From: Cloacibacterium caeni
Lineage (GTDB): Bacteria > Bacteroidota > Bacteroidia > Flavobacteriales > Weeksellaceae
Assembly: GCF_907163105.1 (NCBI RefSeq)
Contig: NZ_OU015321.1
Span: 1,116,001-1,180,000 of the forward strand
DNA length: 64,000 bases
Direction of reading: 5' to 3'
The first letter of the stretch is position 1; every line of letters begins with the position of its first letter. Below are positions 7,483 through 17,325 of this stretch, piece after piece. A model generated the notes under the pieces. That model saw nothing but the letters and a program-made list of their open reading frames with translations. It was not told the origin of the DNA and did no database searches. The position numbers and the translations under genes were made by a program.

Positions 7483-8805
7483 TTATTCTTTAATGACTAA
7501 AAGTGCTGCAATCCCTGCAAGTGCCATAGAAACTCCTGCTAAAGCTAGCATGTTAATAGCTGTTCCACCTAAAGCAGAAAGTAAAACTCCACCTAATAAA
7601 CCAGCAGCAATCTGTGGAATAGTAATGGTAGCATTAAAAATTCCCATGTAAACTCCTGTCTGTTTTGCTGGAAGTTTAGAAGATAAAATAGCATAAGGCA
7701 ATGCTAAAATAGCCGCCCAAGCTATTCCTACTCCAATCATTGGTAAGAATAATAGGTTTTTGTCTTTGATAAATAAAATAGATAATAAGCCAAGTCCTCC
7801 TAAAATTAAAGAAACAACATAAACATTTCTTCTTCCGTATTTATTTGCTAATGGAGTAATCACTAAAGAAAATAAAGCAGCAAAAACACTATAAGCGGCA
7901 AAGATTACACCTGTCCAGTTTCCTGCTTCGTTAAAAGCATTAGATGTAGCATCTGTAGTTCCCCAAATATTTTGAGCAATTCCTTGTGTAGTGTATACCC
8001 ACATTAAAAACAATGCAAACCATGAAAAAAACTGTGTAACAGCCAATTGTTTCATGGCGTTTGGTACATTTTTAATCAAAGTCAAGAAACTTACTTTTTC
8101 TGGATTCTCGTTTTCTTTTTCTTCTATATTATTGTATTTCGCGTATTCTTCTGGCGGATATTCTTTCGTTCTAAAAGAAGTCCATAAAACCGAAGCCAAT
8201 AAAACTGCTCCACCAATATAGAAAGACCAAATTACAGTAGGTGCAACTTTTTGACCAGCTTCTGGTTCGTTTGCAATTCCCCACCAAGTCAATAAAAATG
8301 GTAATAGTGAACCGAAAACAGCTCCTACATTAATTAAAAAACTTTGGATAGAATATCCTTTATTTCTTTGAGATTCGTCTACCATATCACTTACCAAAGC
8401 ACGGAATGGTTGCATAGTAACGTTAAAAGAAACGTCCATGAAAAGCAACATCATCGCTCCGAAGAAAACGGCAGGAAATAATTGTGCGAAATGTTCAGAA
8501 TTTGGCATGAAAAACATTGCCAACGCAGAAACAATTGCTCCACCTAAAATAAATGGAATTCTACGACCTAATCTCGTCCAAGTTTTATCACTAGAAAGCC
8601 CTACAATAGGTTGTACAAAAAGCCCTGCAAGAGGAGCTGCTAACCAAAAATAGCTTAAATGATGTACATCTGCACCGATTGCCGAAAGAATTCTACTGGT
8701 ATTCGCGTTCTGAAGAGAATAACCAATTTGCACTCCCAAAAAACCAAAACTTATGTTCCAGATTTGCCAGAAAGACAAGAGTGGTTTTTTCTGTGTATTA
8801 CTCAT
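7483..8805 (-). CDS. MFS sugar transporter (maltose/maltodextrin type)
   Basis: Integral inner-membrane protein of 440 residues with about 12 hydrophobic segments, resembling the GPH/SUT-like branch of MFS symporters found in Bacteroidetes maltodextrin loci. Visible features are the N-terminal LSFWQIWNISFGFLGVQIGYSLQN, the loop motif WTRLGRRIPFILGG and a central charged loop (about 215-240). It is the last gene of the GH97-GH13-MFS operon, 31 nt after GH13. The expected role is import of maltose or glucose released in the periplasm; the substrate is inferred from the neighbours. Confidence 0.88.
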   Translation of the reverse strand: MSNTQKKPLLSFWQIWNISFGFLGVQIGYSLQNANTSRILSAIGADVHHLSYFWLAAPLAGLFVQPIVGLSSDKTWTRLGRRIPFILGGAIVSALAMFFMPNSEHFAQLFPAVFFGAMMLLFMDVSFNVTMQPFRALVSDMVDESQRNKGYSIQSFLINVGAVFGSLLPFLLTWWGIANEPEAGQKVAPTVIWSFYIGGAVLLASVLWTSFRTKEYPPEEYAKYNNIEEKENENPEKVSFLTLIKNVPNAMKQLAVTQFFSWFALFLMWVYTTQGIAQNIWGTTDATSNAFNEAGNWTGVIFAAYSVFAALFSLVITPLANKYGRRNVYVVSLILGGLGLLSILFIKDKNLLFLPMIGVGIAWAAILALPYAILSSKLPAKQTGVYMGIFNATITIPQIAAGLLGGVLLSALGGTAINMLALAGVSMALAGIAALLVIKE

Positions 8806-8836
8806 ATACTATAGTTTTTATTTATTTTTAACGAAT

Positions 8837-10681
8837 TTACTTATTTATTTCTAAAATCAATGAAGATTTTGCAGGAATAGTTAACAAATCTTTAATTTGA
8901 ACTTCGGCATCTTTCATTACATCTTTTGCTATAAAACTAGAAGGAACCATTTCTTGGAATCTATTCATTTCGATGGTTTGTTCTTTATCACTGCTGTTGA
9001 TGACTACCATTACTTTTTCCTCATCATTATAACGGAAATAAACGTAAACATTTCTCTCTGGCGAAAAGTTTTTGGTTTTCCCATTGTGGATAACGTCTTT
9101 AGACTTTCTCCAGTTTAATAATTTTTGGGTATAATCAAAAAACTCATTTTGCTCTGGTGTTCTAGAAACAAAAGCATTTTGAACATCACCTTTCCAACCA
9201 CCTGGGAAATCTCTTCTGATGTCTGCATCTCCTTTGTTTTTATCACCACGCATTCCTATTTCTGAACCATAATACAATTGCGGAATTCCTCTAACTGTAG
9301 AAACAATCGTTAATGCCAATTTATAATAAGCAGGATTTCCGTTGAACATTTCATTGATTCTAGGAGTATCATGATTTTCGAAGAAAACCATCATGTTTTT
9401 AGGATTTGGGAATAAGAAATCACTGGCAAAAGAATTGTAAAGTCTAATCATTCCTTTGTCCCAATTTTCTTCTTCTTGTAAAGCTTTTGGAAGATTTTCA
9501 TACAACATAAAATCCATTACCGATGGCAAATTAGAATTATAATTTTCTATTTCGCCAACTTTAGAATCTTTTTGCCAGAAAGCAATTTGAGCTGGGTCAT
9601 ACATCCAAGTTTCGCCTACAATATTGAAGTTAGGATATTCATCTGTAATCGCTTTACACCATTTTGCCATTCCATCTTTGTCGTTATAAGGATAAGTGTC
9701 TACTCTATAACCGTCTAACTGCGCATATTCTATCCACCAAATTGCATTTTGAATTAAATATTTTAAAACCAATGGATTGCTTTGGTTGAGATCAGGCATT
9801 GTGGTATCAAACCAACCATCTAAAGCGACTTTTTTATCAACATCAGCAGCATAAGGATTCATTTGAGAATTGGTTCTGTAGTTAGAACGTTTGAAACCAT
9901 TCTTCCCATCTTCAAACCAATGAATCCAATCTTTAGTAGGTAAATCCTGAATCAACCAATGCGAAACTCCCCAGTGATTGGTTACGTAATCTTTCACCAA
10001 TTTCATGTCTCTTTTTTTGAGTTCAGTAGAAAGTTCACGGTATTCTTCATTGGTTCCGTATCGCGCATCTATTTTGTACAAATCAGTCTGTGCATAACCA
10101 TGATAGGTATACGCTTTTTCATTGTCTTCGCAAACTGGAGTGAGCCAAAGTGTAGTCACTCCAAGATTTTTAAGATAGTCTAAATTATTAATTATTCCTC
10201 TTAAATCACCACCATGTCTTCCTCCTTCACTTTTTCTATTTGCTTTTTCGATGAGAGATTTATTTGAATCATTTTTTTCATCGCCATTGGCAAAACGATC
10301 TGGCATAATCAGGTAGAAAACATCTTTAGATGTATAAGATTCACGCAAAGATGAATTAGGCGTTCTTTCCTTCAATTCATACTGATATGTACTGATGGTT
10401 TTCTTGCCATTTTTAAGGAATATTTTAAATTTGGGCGTGTTAATTTCATTAGTATTAATGGTGATAAACACATAATTAGGATTTTCTACCTTCGTTAAAT
10501 CTTTAATCTGAATTCCATCTGAAAGTTCTATGTTTTGTTGGGCAATATTTTTGCCATACAACAAAATCTGAAGCTCAGGATTCTTCATTCCTTTCCACCA
10601 AAAAGCAGGTTCTACTCTTTGGAATTGCGCCATAGAAAAACTAAATATTGCAATGGCAAATATTGAAAATAGCTTTTTCAT
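8837..10681 (-). CDS. GH13 alpha-amylase family enzyme (neopullulanase/cyclomaltodextrinase type, SusA-like)
   Basis: Cleaves alpha-1,4 bonds in maltodextrins, most likely in the periplasm. The 614-residue protein has a signal peptide (cleavage probably after FSFSMA) and an N-terminal cyclomaltodextrinase-type domain (about 20-105). The GH13 barrel shows all four conserved regions: DYVTNH (231-236), GYRVDTYPY with nucleophile Asp328, acid/base Glu357 in VGETW, and FENHDTPR with Asp438. A C-terminal beta domain ends the protein. The GH97 gene precedes it by 6 nt. It was probably named SusA-like in relatives; exact product specificity cannot be read. Confidence 0.93.
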   Translation of the reverse strand: MKKLFSIFAIAIFSFSMAQFQRVEPAFWWKGMKNPELQILLYGKNIAQQNIELSDGIQIKDLTKVENPNYVFITINTNEINTPKFKIFLKNGKKTISTYQYELKERTPNSSLRESYTSKDVFYLIMPDRFANGDEKNDSNKSLIEKANRKSEGGRHGGDLRGIINNLDYLKNLGVTTLWLTPVCEDNEKAYTYHGYAQTDLYKIDARYGTNEEYRELSTELKKRDMKLVKDYVTNHWGVSHWLIQDLPTKDWIHWFEDGKNGFKRSNYRTNSQMNPYAADVDKKVALDGWFDTTMPDLNQSNPLVLKYLIQNAIWWIEYAQLDGYRVDTYPYNDKDGMAKWCKAITDEYPNFNIVGETWMYDPAQIAFWQKDSKVGEIENYNSNLPSVMDFMLYENLPKALQEEENWDKGMIRLYNSFASDFLFPNPKNMMVFFENHDTPRINEMFNGNPAYYKLALTIVSTVRGIPQLYYGSEIGMRGDKNKGDADIRRDFPGGWKGDVQNAFVSRTPEQNEFFDYTQKLLNWRKSKDVIHNGKTKNFSPERNVYVYFRYNDEEKVMVVINSSDKEQTIEMNRFQEMVPSSFIAKDVMKDAEVQIKDLLTIPAKSSLILEINK

Positions 10682-10687
10682 ATCATT

Positions 10688-12850
10688 CTATTTAATTGGC
10701 TTTAAAGAAATAGCATAACCACCGCTTCTTGCAAGGTGAATCTTGATTTTAGAACCATTGGTTACTACTTTTTTGTAAATATGATAAGCCTGCGGATTTT
10801 TTACGTAATCTGCATCTTTACCATCTTCGTAAATAGTGGCTTCGTATTTTTTTCCTTTTTCTAAGAAAGAAAAATCTACAGTGAAATCTCTAGCATTTTC
10901 GTCTGTAACACCTCCTACAAACCAATTTTCTGAACCTTTGGCTTTTCTCGCAGTGTGAATATAATCACCAGGTTCAGCTGATAAAATTTTGGTATCATCC
11001 CAATCTACCGCTACATCTTTGATAAACTGAAAAGCATCTAAATGTCTCTCGTAGTTTTCTGGTAAATCACAAGCCATCTGAAGTGGAGAATACATCACCA
11101 CATATAATCCTAATTGTTTAGCTAAAGTAGTATTGGCAAAATTTTTACTGTTAGCATCATAATAATTGTATTGTGTTTGGAAAATTCCTGGAGTGTAATC
11201 CATTGGTCCACCCATAAATCTAGTAAATGGCAAAATGGTAGTGTGGTCTGGATTATTACCACCCATTGCTTCGAATTCTGTTCCACGAGCAGCTTCTGCA
11301 GCAATCCAATTCGGATAAGTTCTGCTTAAACCACTAGGACGAACACTTTCGTGAGAATTAACCATGATTTTATATTCTGCAGCTTTGTCTACTACTCTTT
11401 GATAATGGTTAATCATCCACTGAGAATAGTGATGTTCGCCTCTAGGAATAATATTTCCAACGTAACCCGTTTTCACCGCATCATAACCATGTTCTTTCAT
11501 CAATTTAAAAGCTGGATCAAGCCATCTTTCGTAATTGGTAGCTGAAGCAGATGTTTCATGATGCATGATGAGTTTTACATTTTTAGAATGCGCATATTCA
11601 TTGAGCATTTTAATATCAAAATCTGGATATGGTGTAATAAAATCAAAAACAAATTCTTTAGATTTTCCGAACCAATCTTCCCAACCTTCGTTCCAACCTT
11701 CTACCAAAACAGCATCAAAGCCATGTTTAGAAGCGAAATCGATGTATTTTTTAACATTATCATTATTCGCAGCGTGCGTTCCATTTGGTTTCGTTTTAGA
11801 ATAATCTGTAACGCCAAGATGTACATTATCGATATTGGTATAATTCCAAGTTCCACGATTTGGAACGAACATTTGCCACCAAACTCCAATATATTTCACT
11901 GGATGAATCCATGAAGTATCCGTATATTTCGTTGGTTCATTCAAGTTAAAAATCATTTTAGAATCTAGCACTTCTTCTGCTTTTTCTGAAACGATTACGG
12001 TTCTCCAAGGTGTTACTGCAGGAGTTTGCATATAACCTTTTGCACCTTGTGCGTCTGGAGTAAGATGGGTTTTGAAGTCAAAATTTTCTGAATCTACTTC
12101 AAGTTGTGAAGCGGGATAATTGATTACAGCAGCTTCTGCAAGGTTTATATACAGTGGTTTTTCTTTGCCAGAAACCTCTTTTTTTAACATAAGAGGCGAT
12201 TGAACTGCATTTTTAACCAAAGTTTGAGAAGCGTTACTATCAAAACTGCTTTCCCATTTTGTAGAAATCTGAGAAACCAAACTGGTTGTAGGTTTATATT
12301 CCTGGGTGTCATAGTCTGCAGGAACCCACCAAGATTTTAAATCATAAGGGAAATTAAATTCGGTATCTTCTTCTTTTACAACGAAATAATTAAGATTTTT
12401 CTGTTGAGGAAACTCATATCTGAAACCTAATCCATCATTAAAAAGTCTGAACTTAACGATGATTTTTCTGTCTTCATTGGGTTGATTAAGCGTAACCGAA
12501 AGTTCGTTGTAATGATTGGTGTAATATTTTTTTTCTCCAAGAACGGGAGCCCAATTTTCGTTTTTAGAATCTCTGTTTTCTGCAATTTTTTCAAAATCAG
12601 AATTGAGATTTTTACCATCTGGAAGTTTATTGACATTGTCAAAAGCGATGGTATTATCTTTAAGCAATCGAATACCTAATTTAGAATCTTCTATGACTGT
12701 TTTTCCTTTGTAATTCAGATGATAATAAGGAACTCCATTTTTCAGTTGAAAATTCATTTCGAAATTTCCGTCTGGAGATTTTAGAGACTGTGCTAAAAAT
12801 AATGCAGGGGAAAGCATTAGGAAAAGCACGCTGTTTTTCACAATTTTCAT
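10688..12850 (-). CDS. GH97 alpha-glucosidase (SusB-like)
   Basis: Releases glucose from the non-reducing end of maltooligosaccharides. The 720-residue protein has a signal peptide (ending near ALFLAQ), an N-terminal beta-sandwich that starts SPDGNFEMNFQLKNG, a TIM barrel and a C-terminal beta domain. Candidate catalytic and calcium-binding glutamates lie in MHHETSAS, NSHESVRPSG and TEFEAMGGNNPDH, matching the inverting SusB subgroup (EGWNEGWE is also conserved). It is the first gene of the operon with GH13 and the MFS transporter. Some GH97 members are retaining alpha-galactosidases; the glutamate pattern and neighbours favour alpha-glucosidase. Confidence 0.9.
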   Translation of the reverse strand: MKIVKNSVLFLMLSPALFLAQSLKSPDGNFEMNFQLKNGVPYYHLNYKGKTVIEDSKLGIRLLKDNTIAFDNVNKLPDGKNLNSDFEKIAENRDSKNENWAPVLGEKKYYTNHYNELSVTLNQPNEDRKIIVKFRLFNDGLGFRYEFPQQKNLNYFVVKEEDTEFNFPYDLKSWWVPADYDTQEYKPTTSLVSQISTKWESSFDSNASQTLVKNAVQSPLMLKKEVSGKEKPLYINLAEAAVINYPASQLEVDSENFDFKTHLTPDAQGAKGYMQTPAVTPWRTVIVSEKAEEVLDSKMIFNLNEPTKYTDTSWIHPVKYIGVWWQMFVPNRGTWNYTNIDNVHLGVTDYSKTKPNGTHAANNDNVKKYIDFASKHGFDAVLVEGWNEGWEDWFGKSKEFVFDFITPYPDFDIKMLNEYAHSKNVKLIMHHETSASATNYERWLDPAFKLMKEHGYDAVKTGYVGNIIPRGEHHYSQWMINHYQRVVDKAAEYKIMVNSHESVRPSGLSRTYPNWIAAEAARGTEFEAMGGNNPDHTTILPFTRFMGGPMDYTPGIFQTQYNYYDANSKNFANTTLAKQLGLYVVMYSPLQMACDLPENYERHLDAFQFIKDVAVDWDDTKILSAEPGDYIHTARKAKGSENWFVGGVTDENARDFTVDFSFLEKGKKYEATIYEDGKDADYVKNPQAYHIYKKVVTNGSKIKIHLARSGGYAISLKPIK

Positions 12851-13061
12851 AAAGCAAGTTGTTTGATTTACAGTAATTTAAGTATTTCTTATTCTAATTA
12901 AATAGAAAGACTAAAATAAACAAAGTATTGAACTATTCCAATAAAATTAACATAAAAAAATATGTTTTATTTCATAAAGAAAATTGACTTTTTTTTCAAA
13001 AAATATTTTAAAAAATTTGAAATTATATTATTTTATAGATTTTTTAACTGTTAAAAGTGTA

Positions 13062-14060
13062 TTACAAAGAATTTCTAAAGATAATATCCGAAGGATTTTC
13101 TATTTTTTGATTGGTAGGATGAAGCAACATTTCGGCTAATGTTTTCCCCATCAATGAAAAATCAGTAGAAATAGTTGTTATTCCGTTTTCTACCACCGTT
13201 TTCAGAGGAGTTTCATTGTAAGAAATTATTCCAAAGTCTCTTTTAATCTTCAGTTTTTGTTTTTTAGATTGTAAGATTACGTTTACCAAGTGTCTATCAT
13301 CTAGAATAATGTAAACATCTCCTGTTTTAATTTCTTCGTCTTTAAAATCACTGATGATACTATGATTAAACTTGTATTTTTCACAAAAATTCAGAAAACC
13401 TTCCACCATTCCTATCGGTTCTTTTTGCCCGGGAAAAATCAAAACCAAACGTTGATACTCTTCTAGATTGGCTTTTGCTTTTTTCAATCCTTCAAACATA
13501 TCTTTAGCAAAATTTTGATATATGGAAGCATATTCCTTGAGTTCAGGATTGGTTTGGTCTAGAATATAAACATCATTTTTGGGCAATAGCTTTATTATGG
13601 GCGTAGTTCCATTGATATTACTTGGCATGATGATATATTTAGTGTAACTTCCCACATTGTCTTCAATTAATTTTTTAAAAACCTCTAGATTAAAATAATG
13701 AAAAAACACGTCTACTTTTGCCCGATTATTTACCGCTTCTAAAAAAGAAAGGTATAAATTTTCCTTAAAAGCATTCAGTTCATCAAAAAGTAAGAAAATT
13801 CTTTCCTCGAAATCCCAATCTATACTTTTCACAAAATATCCTTTGCCCAAAACAGAATAAACCAAACCTTTTTTCTTCAATTCTTCATAAGCATAGAGAA
13901 CGGTATCTCTAGAAATTTTAAATTCTAGACAAATCTTATTAATAGATGGAAGCTTATCATTTTTTTTCAAAAGCTGATTGGCAATGGCTTTTTCTACAGA
14001 ATTAATGATTTGCTGATACTTAGGAAAATTGTTGTCTTCGGAAATCTTGATGAATTTCAT
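13062..14060 (-). CDS. GntR-family regulator with LacI-type sensor domain
   Basis: DNA-binding transcription factor of 332 residues. Residues 1-75 form a GntR winged helix-turn-helix (PKYQQIINSVEKAI, then LPSINKICLEFKISRDTVLYAY and KKKGLVYSVLGKGYF). The rest resembles a periplasmic-binding-protein/LacI sugar-sensor fold, ending with TTISTDFSLMGKTLAEMLL. The frame is open 35 codons upstream into the intergenic region, but MKFIKISEDNNFPKYQ is the family start. It is divergent from galM with 148 nt between. Probable role: repressor of the galactan/galactose operon responding to a sugar; the ligand is unknown. Confidence 0.88.
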   Translation of the reverse strand: MKFIKISEDNNFPKYQQIINSVEKAIANQLLKKNDKLPSINKICLEFKISRDTVLYAYEELKKKGLVYSVLGKGYFVKSIDWDFEERIFLLFDELNAFKENLYLSFLEAVNNRAKVDVFFHYFNLEVFKKLIEDNVGSYTKYIIMPSNINGTTPIIKLLPKNDVYILDQTNPELKEYASIYQNFAKDMFEGLKKAKANLEEYQRLVLIFPGQKEPIGMVEGFLNFCEKYKFNHSIISDFKDEEIKTGDVYIILDDRHLVNVILQSKKQKLKIKRDFGIISYNETPLKTVVENGITTISTDFSLMGKTLAEMLLHPTNQKIENPSDIIFRNSL

Positions 14061-14102
14061 AATAATATATACTGAATAATAACTGGTGGTAAAGTTACAA
14101 AA

Positions 14103-14118
14103 ACTGGTAGGTACTAGT
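14103..14118. promoter_or_regulatory. candidate operator for the GntR-type regulator
   Basis: ACTGGTAGGTACTAGT is an imperfect inverted repeat (7-bp arms, one mismatch, 2-nt centre), a typical size for GntR dimers. It lies between the regulator and galM, about 22 nt upstream of the plus-strand TAAATTTG element. Two related direct repeats GGTAAAGTTACAAAA and GGTAAAATTACAAAA flank it. Binding is inference. Confidence 0.45.
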
Positions 14119-14140
14119 ATGGTAAAATTACAAAAAGATT

Positions 14141-14148
14141 TAAATTTG
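14141..14148 (+). promoter_or_regulatory. promoter element of the galactan/galactose operon
   Basis: TAAATTTG is an exact TAnnTTTG match 60 nt before galM. A TGG rather than TTG sits near the -33 position and overlaps the operator region, which would fit repression by the divergent regulator. Confidence 0.55.
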
Positions 14149-14208
14149 AGAAACAGATTAATCATAAAAAACGCAAAAAATAATTAACAACTTACAACTC
14201 ATCTACAA

Positions 14209-15210
14209 ATGAATACACTTACCGTAAACAAACACAATACAGAGATTTCTACTTATACCATAAACAATAAAAATGGTGTAGAAGCACACCTCACTAATTA
14301 TGGTGCAACACTACTTTCGCTCTACGTTCCTACCAAAAATGGTAAAATAGACGTGGTTTTAGGATTTCATTCGATTGATGAATATATTAAAGCATTCGAA
14401 ATGGGAGCTTCTCCATATTTTAATGCGGTGGTAGGAAGATTTGCTGGAAGAATTAAAAACGCACAATTTCAACTGAACGGAAAAACCATTCAACTAGACC
14501 AAAATCACGGGATACACCATTTACACGGTGGAAAATATCAATTAAGTAACGTCGCTTGGAATTTTGAAAACTACAACGAAGAAACCAATACACTTACCTT
14601 CTCTTATGTAAGTAAAGCCAATGAATTTTATCCTGGAGATGTTACCATAGAAGTAGCCTATACTTTAACAGATGAAAATGAATTAAATATCAATTACAAA
14701 GCAACTACTACAGAAGACACGCTTCTAAACCTTACCAATCACGCTTATTTTAACCTTGATGGAATTTCTGGAAATACCCTTGACCAAAAATTACAAATCA
14801 ATGCTGAAAAATTCTTAGAATTAGACGACGAAAACATTCCTACAGGAAATTTCATTCCTATGGAAAACCACGCTTTTGATTTCAGAAGTTCTAAAAATGT
14901 AGTGGCTGGAATAGACCATTGTTTTGTCTTAAAAAACAACAGCGAACCTGCTGCAATCTTAGAAAGTGAAACCAACGGATTAACCATGAACGTTTTTACA
15001 GACCAACCTGCCGTACAAATCTACGTTGGCGGAAAAACTTCTGAAGAACTTCAAAATAAAAATTTGGTAGAATATCACACAGAAAGCGGAATTTGTTTTG
15101 AAACTCAAGTCTTTCCAGATGCTCCTAATCACGAAGATTTCCCCAATGCTATTTTAAGAAAAGGCGAAACATACCAACAAAATACAACCTTCCAATTTAT
15201 AATTTCATAG
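14209..15210 (+). CDS. galM: aldose 1-epimerase (mutarotase)
   Basis: Interconverts alpha and beta anomers of galactose or glucose, feeding galactokinase. The 333-residue protein shows the family landmarks VGRFAGRIKNAQF (Asn/Arg), HGIHHLHGG, the catalytic-His motif NHAYFNLDG, and the catalytic-Glu region FETQVFPDAPNHEDFP. There is no signal peptide, so it is cytoplasmic. It is the first gene of a tightly packed seven-gene operon; the next gene begins 4 nt later. Confidence 0.94.
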   Translation: MNTLTVNKHNTEISTYTINNKNGVEAHLTNYGATLLSLYVPTKNGKIDVVLGFHSIDEYIKAFEMGASPYFNAVVGRFAGRIKNAQFQLNGKTIQLDQNHGIHHLHGGKYQLSNVAWNFENYNEETNTLTFSYVSKANEFYPGDVTIEVAYTLTDENELNINYKATTTEDTLLNLTNHAYFNLDGISGNTLDQKLQINAEKFLELDDENIPTGNFIPMENHAFDFRSSKNVVAGIDHCFVLKNNSEPAAILESETNGLTMNVFTDQPAVQIYVGGKTSEELQNKNLVEYHTESGICFETQVFPDAPNHEDFPNAILRKGETYQQNTTFQFIIS

Positions 15211-15213
15211 AAA

Positions 15214-16296
15214 ATGAAAAAGTTAATTTTCTGTTTTTTAACATTAGCACTTATTTCTTGTAGTTCTGGCGGCGATAATCCAGAACCTACTCCTACTCCA
15301 ATTCCTACAGAAGATAGTTTTATAAGAGCTGCAGATTTATCATTTTTACCAGAAATAGAAGCAACAGGAGTTTCTTTTAAGTACAATAATACTGTGCAAG
15401 ACCCATTGCTTACTTTAAAAAATGCTGGAGTAAATTACATTAGAATTCGTCTTTGGAATAATCCTAGTAACGGACATTCTAATTTATCTGAAGTAAAACA
15501 ACTGGCAACTAAAGTTAGAACCCACGGAATGAAAGTTTGGCTCACCGTTCATTATTCTGATACTTGGGCAGATCCAGGCAATCAAACGAAACCTGTAGCT
15601 TGGCAAAATTTAAATTTTTCTGATTTAAAATCTGCGGTAAGCGTTTACACTACACAAGTAGTTACCGAAATAAAACCCGAAATCATACAAATAGGAAATG
15701 AAACCAATGATGGATTTCTATGGCCAGAAGGAAAACTTTCTACCAATGAAACACAATATTTAGAATTAACAAATACTGCTATTTCAAGCGTGAAAACAGC
15801 CAATAGTGCTACTAAAATCATGTTGCATTTTGCAGGAATTTCTAATTCAGCAGATTGGTATTTTAATAAAGTGAAAAATCTAAATTATGATTATATAGGC
15901 ATTTCTTATTATCCTGTATATCATGGAACTTCTTTAACTGATTTAAAGACCAAGCTCACTACACTAAGCCAAACGTATAACAAAAAAATTATTTTAGCAG
16001 AAACTTCTTATCCTTTTACACTAAGTTGGAATGATTGGACCAATAATGTGGTGGGACAAAGCAATCAATTGGTTGCAGGTTATGACGCTACTGCTTCTGG
16101 TCAAAAAAATTATATTCTCGCCATCAAATCATTGGTAAAATCAGTTCCTAATGGTTCTGGGTTCTGTTATTGGGGAGGAGAATGGGTTGCCTTCAAAGGA
16201 AATCAAGCAACCAATGGCTCTACTTGGGAAAATCAAGCACTTTGGGATTTTAATAATAACGCTTTAGAAGCAATTCAAGCATTTAATAAAGATTAA
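15214..16296 (+). CDS. GH53 arabinogalactan endo-1,4-beta-galactanase, lipoprotein
   Basis: Endo-acting hydrolase of beta-1,4-galactan (pectic arabinogalactan side chains). The 360-residue protein has a lipoprotein signal peptide (ALISCSSGG, lipid-linked Cys at 16), a Pro/Thr-rich spacer, and a GH53 barrel. The acid/base is Glu163 in IGNETNDG and the nucleophile Glu263 in ILAETSY. The lack of a transmembrane anchor elsewhere suggests tethering to the outer or inner membrane face. It pairs with a second GH53 4 nt downstream; the acidic-lipid sorting rule cannot be decided from sequence alone. Confidence 0.92.
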   Translation: MKKLIFCFLTLALISCSSGGDNPEPTPTPIPTEDSFIRAADLSFLPEIEATGVSFKYNNTVQDPLLTLKNAGVNYIRIRLWNNPSNGHSNLSEVKQLATKVRTHGMKVWLTVHYSDTWADPGNQTKPVAWQNLNFSDLKSAVSVYTTQVVTEIKPEIIQIGNETNDGFLWPEGKLSTNETQYLELTNTAISSVKTANSATKIMLHFAGISNSADWYFNKVKNLNYDYIGISYYPVYHGTSLTDLKTKLTTLSQTYNKKIILAETSYPFTLSWNDWTNNVVGQSNQLVAGYDATASGQKNYILAIKSLVKSVPNGSGFCYWGGEWVAFKGNQATNGSTWENQALWDFNNNALEAIQAFNKD

Positions 16297-16300
16297 TATT

Positions 16301-17311
16301 ATGAAAAAAATTATTTCAATACTTCTCATTACCATTTCACTATTCAGTTTTGGGCAAAAAAAATCAAAATTTGCAAAAGGTGCAGACATCAGTTGGCTAC
16401 CTCAAATGGAAGCAACTGGTTATCAATTCTATAATGAAAAAGGTGAAAGAGATGATGCATTAAACATTTTGAAAAGCAAAGGAATGGACGCCATTAGATT
16501 AAGAGTCTTTGTAAATCCTAATGATGACAGAGGAAGCGGACATTGCAGTAAAGATGAAACCATCGCTTTTGCTAAAAAATTGCACAAAATGGGCTTCAGA
16601 TTAATGATAGATTTCCATTACAGTGATTCTTGGGCAGATCCTAACAAACAATACAAACCAAAAGCTTGGGAAAATTTAAATTTCACAGATTTAAAGAAAG
16701 CGGTTTATGACCATACTTATGATGTAATTGCTGCAATGAAAAAAGAAAACATTACACCAGAATGGGTTCAGATTGGCAATGAAATCCCTAATGGTATTCT
16801 TTGGCCAGATGGTCACAGCAAAAATTTCAAAAATCTTGGAGAATTACTCAATGTAGGCTATAATGCAGTAAAAGCAGTAGACAAAAAAATAAAAGTAATT
16901 GTACACATAGACGAAGGAAATAACACCGAAAAAATTACTTGGTTTTATAAAAATGTAGCCGAACAAAAGGTAAAATATGATGTAATAGGACTTTCTTACT
17001 ATCCGTTTTGGATAAAAAAAGATTGGACAGAAACCATAGACGATTTACAAAAAAACATGAACTACCTTGCTAAAACCTACAAAAAACAAATAATGATAGT
17101 AGAAGTAGGTGGCGAAGATTATAAAGTAGAAAACACCAAAAACCTTTTAGAAGCTACCTTTAAAGCCGTAAGAAATGTACCCAATAAAATGGGAACCGGA
17201 GTATTTTATTGGGAACCACAAGGCGCAAAATCTTGGAGCGGTTATGGTTTAAGCGCTTGGTTAGAAAACGGACAACCTTCTCCAGCTTTAGATGCTTTCA
17301 AAGAAAACTAA
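16301..17311 (+). CDS. GH53 arabinogalactan endo-1,4-beta-galactanase, secreted
   Basis: Second GH53 enzyme, 336 residues, with a cleavable signal peptide (MKKIISILLITISLFSFGQ) and no lipobox, so probably periplasmic or secreted. The acid/base is Glu161 in IGNEIPNG and the nucleophile Glu268 in IVEVGGEDY. The N-terminal FAKGADISWLPQMEATGY is the GH53 entry motif. It is clearly paralogous to the preceding gene. Likely division of labour: the lipoprotein cuts polymer at the surface and this one trims imported oligosaccharides. That is inference. Confidence 0.92.
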   Translation: MKKIISILLITISLFSFGQKKSKFAKGADISWLPQMEATGYQFYNEKGERDDALNILKSKGMDAIRLRVFVNPNDDRGSGHCSKDETIAFAKKLHKMGFRLMIDFHYSDSWADPNKQYKPKAWENLNFTDLKKAVYDHTYDVIAAMKKENITPEWVQIGNEIPNGILWPDGHSKNFKNLGELLNVGYNAVKAVDKKIKVIVHIDEGNNTEKITWFYKNVAEQKVKYDVIGLSYYPFWIKKDWTETIDDLQKNMNYLAKTYKKQIMIVEVGGEDYKVENTKNLLEATFKAVRNVPNKMGTGVFYWEPQGAKSWSGYGLSAWLENGQPSPALDAFKEN

Positions 17312-17325
17312 AAAATTCAGAAAAA

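Noticed and set aside
11558-11914. Long open frames opposite the GH97 gene
   Set aside because: They are antisense shadows of a well-supported gene and show no known motifs.
13062-14165. Upstream start for the GntR-type regulator
   Set aside because: The extra 35 residues would run through the operator region and do not resemble the family start.
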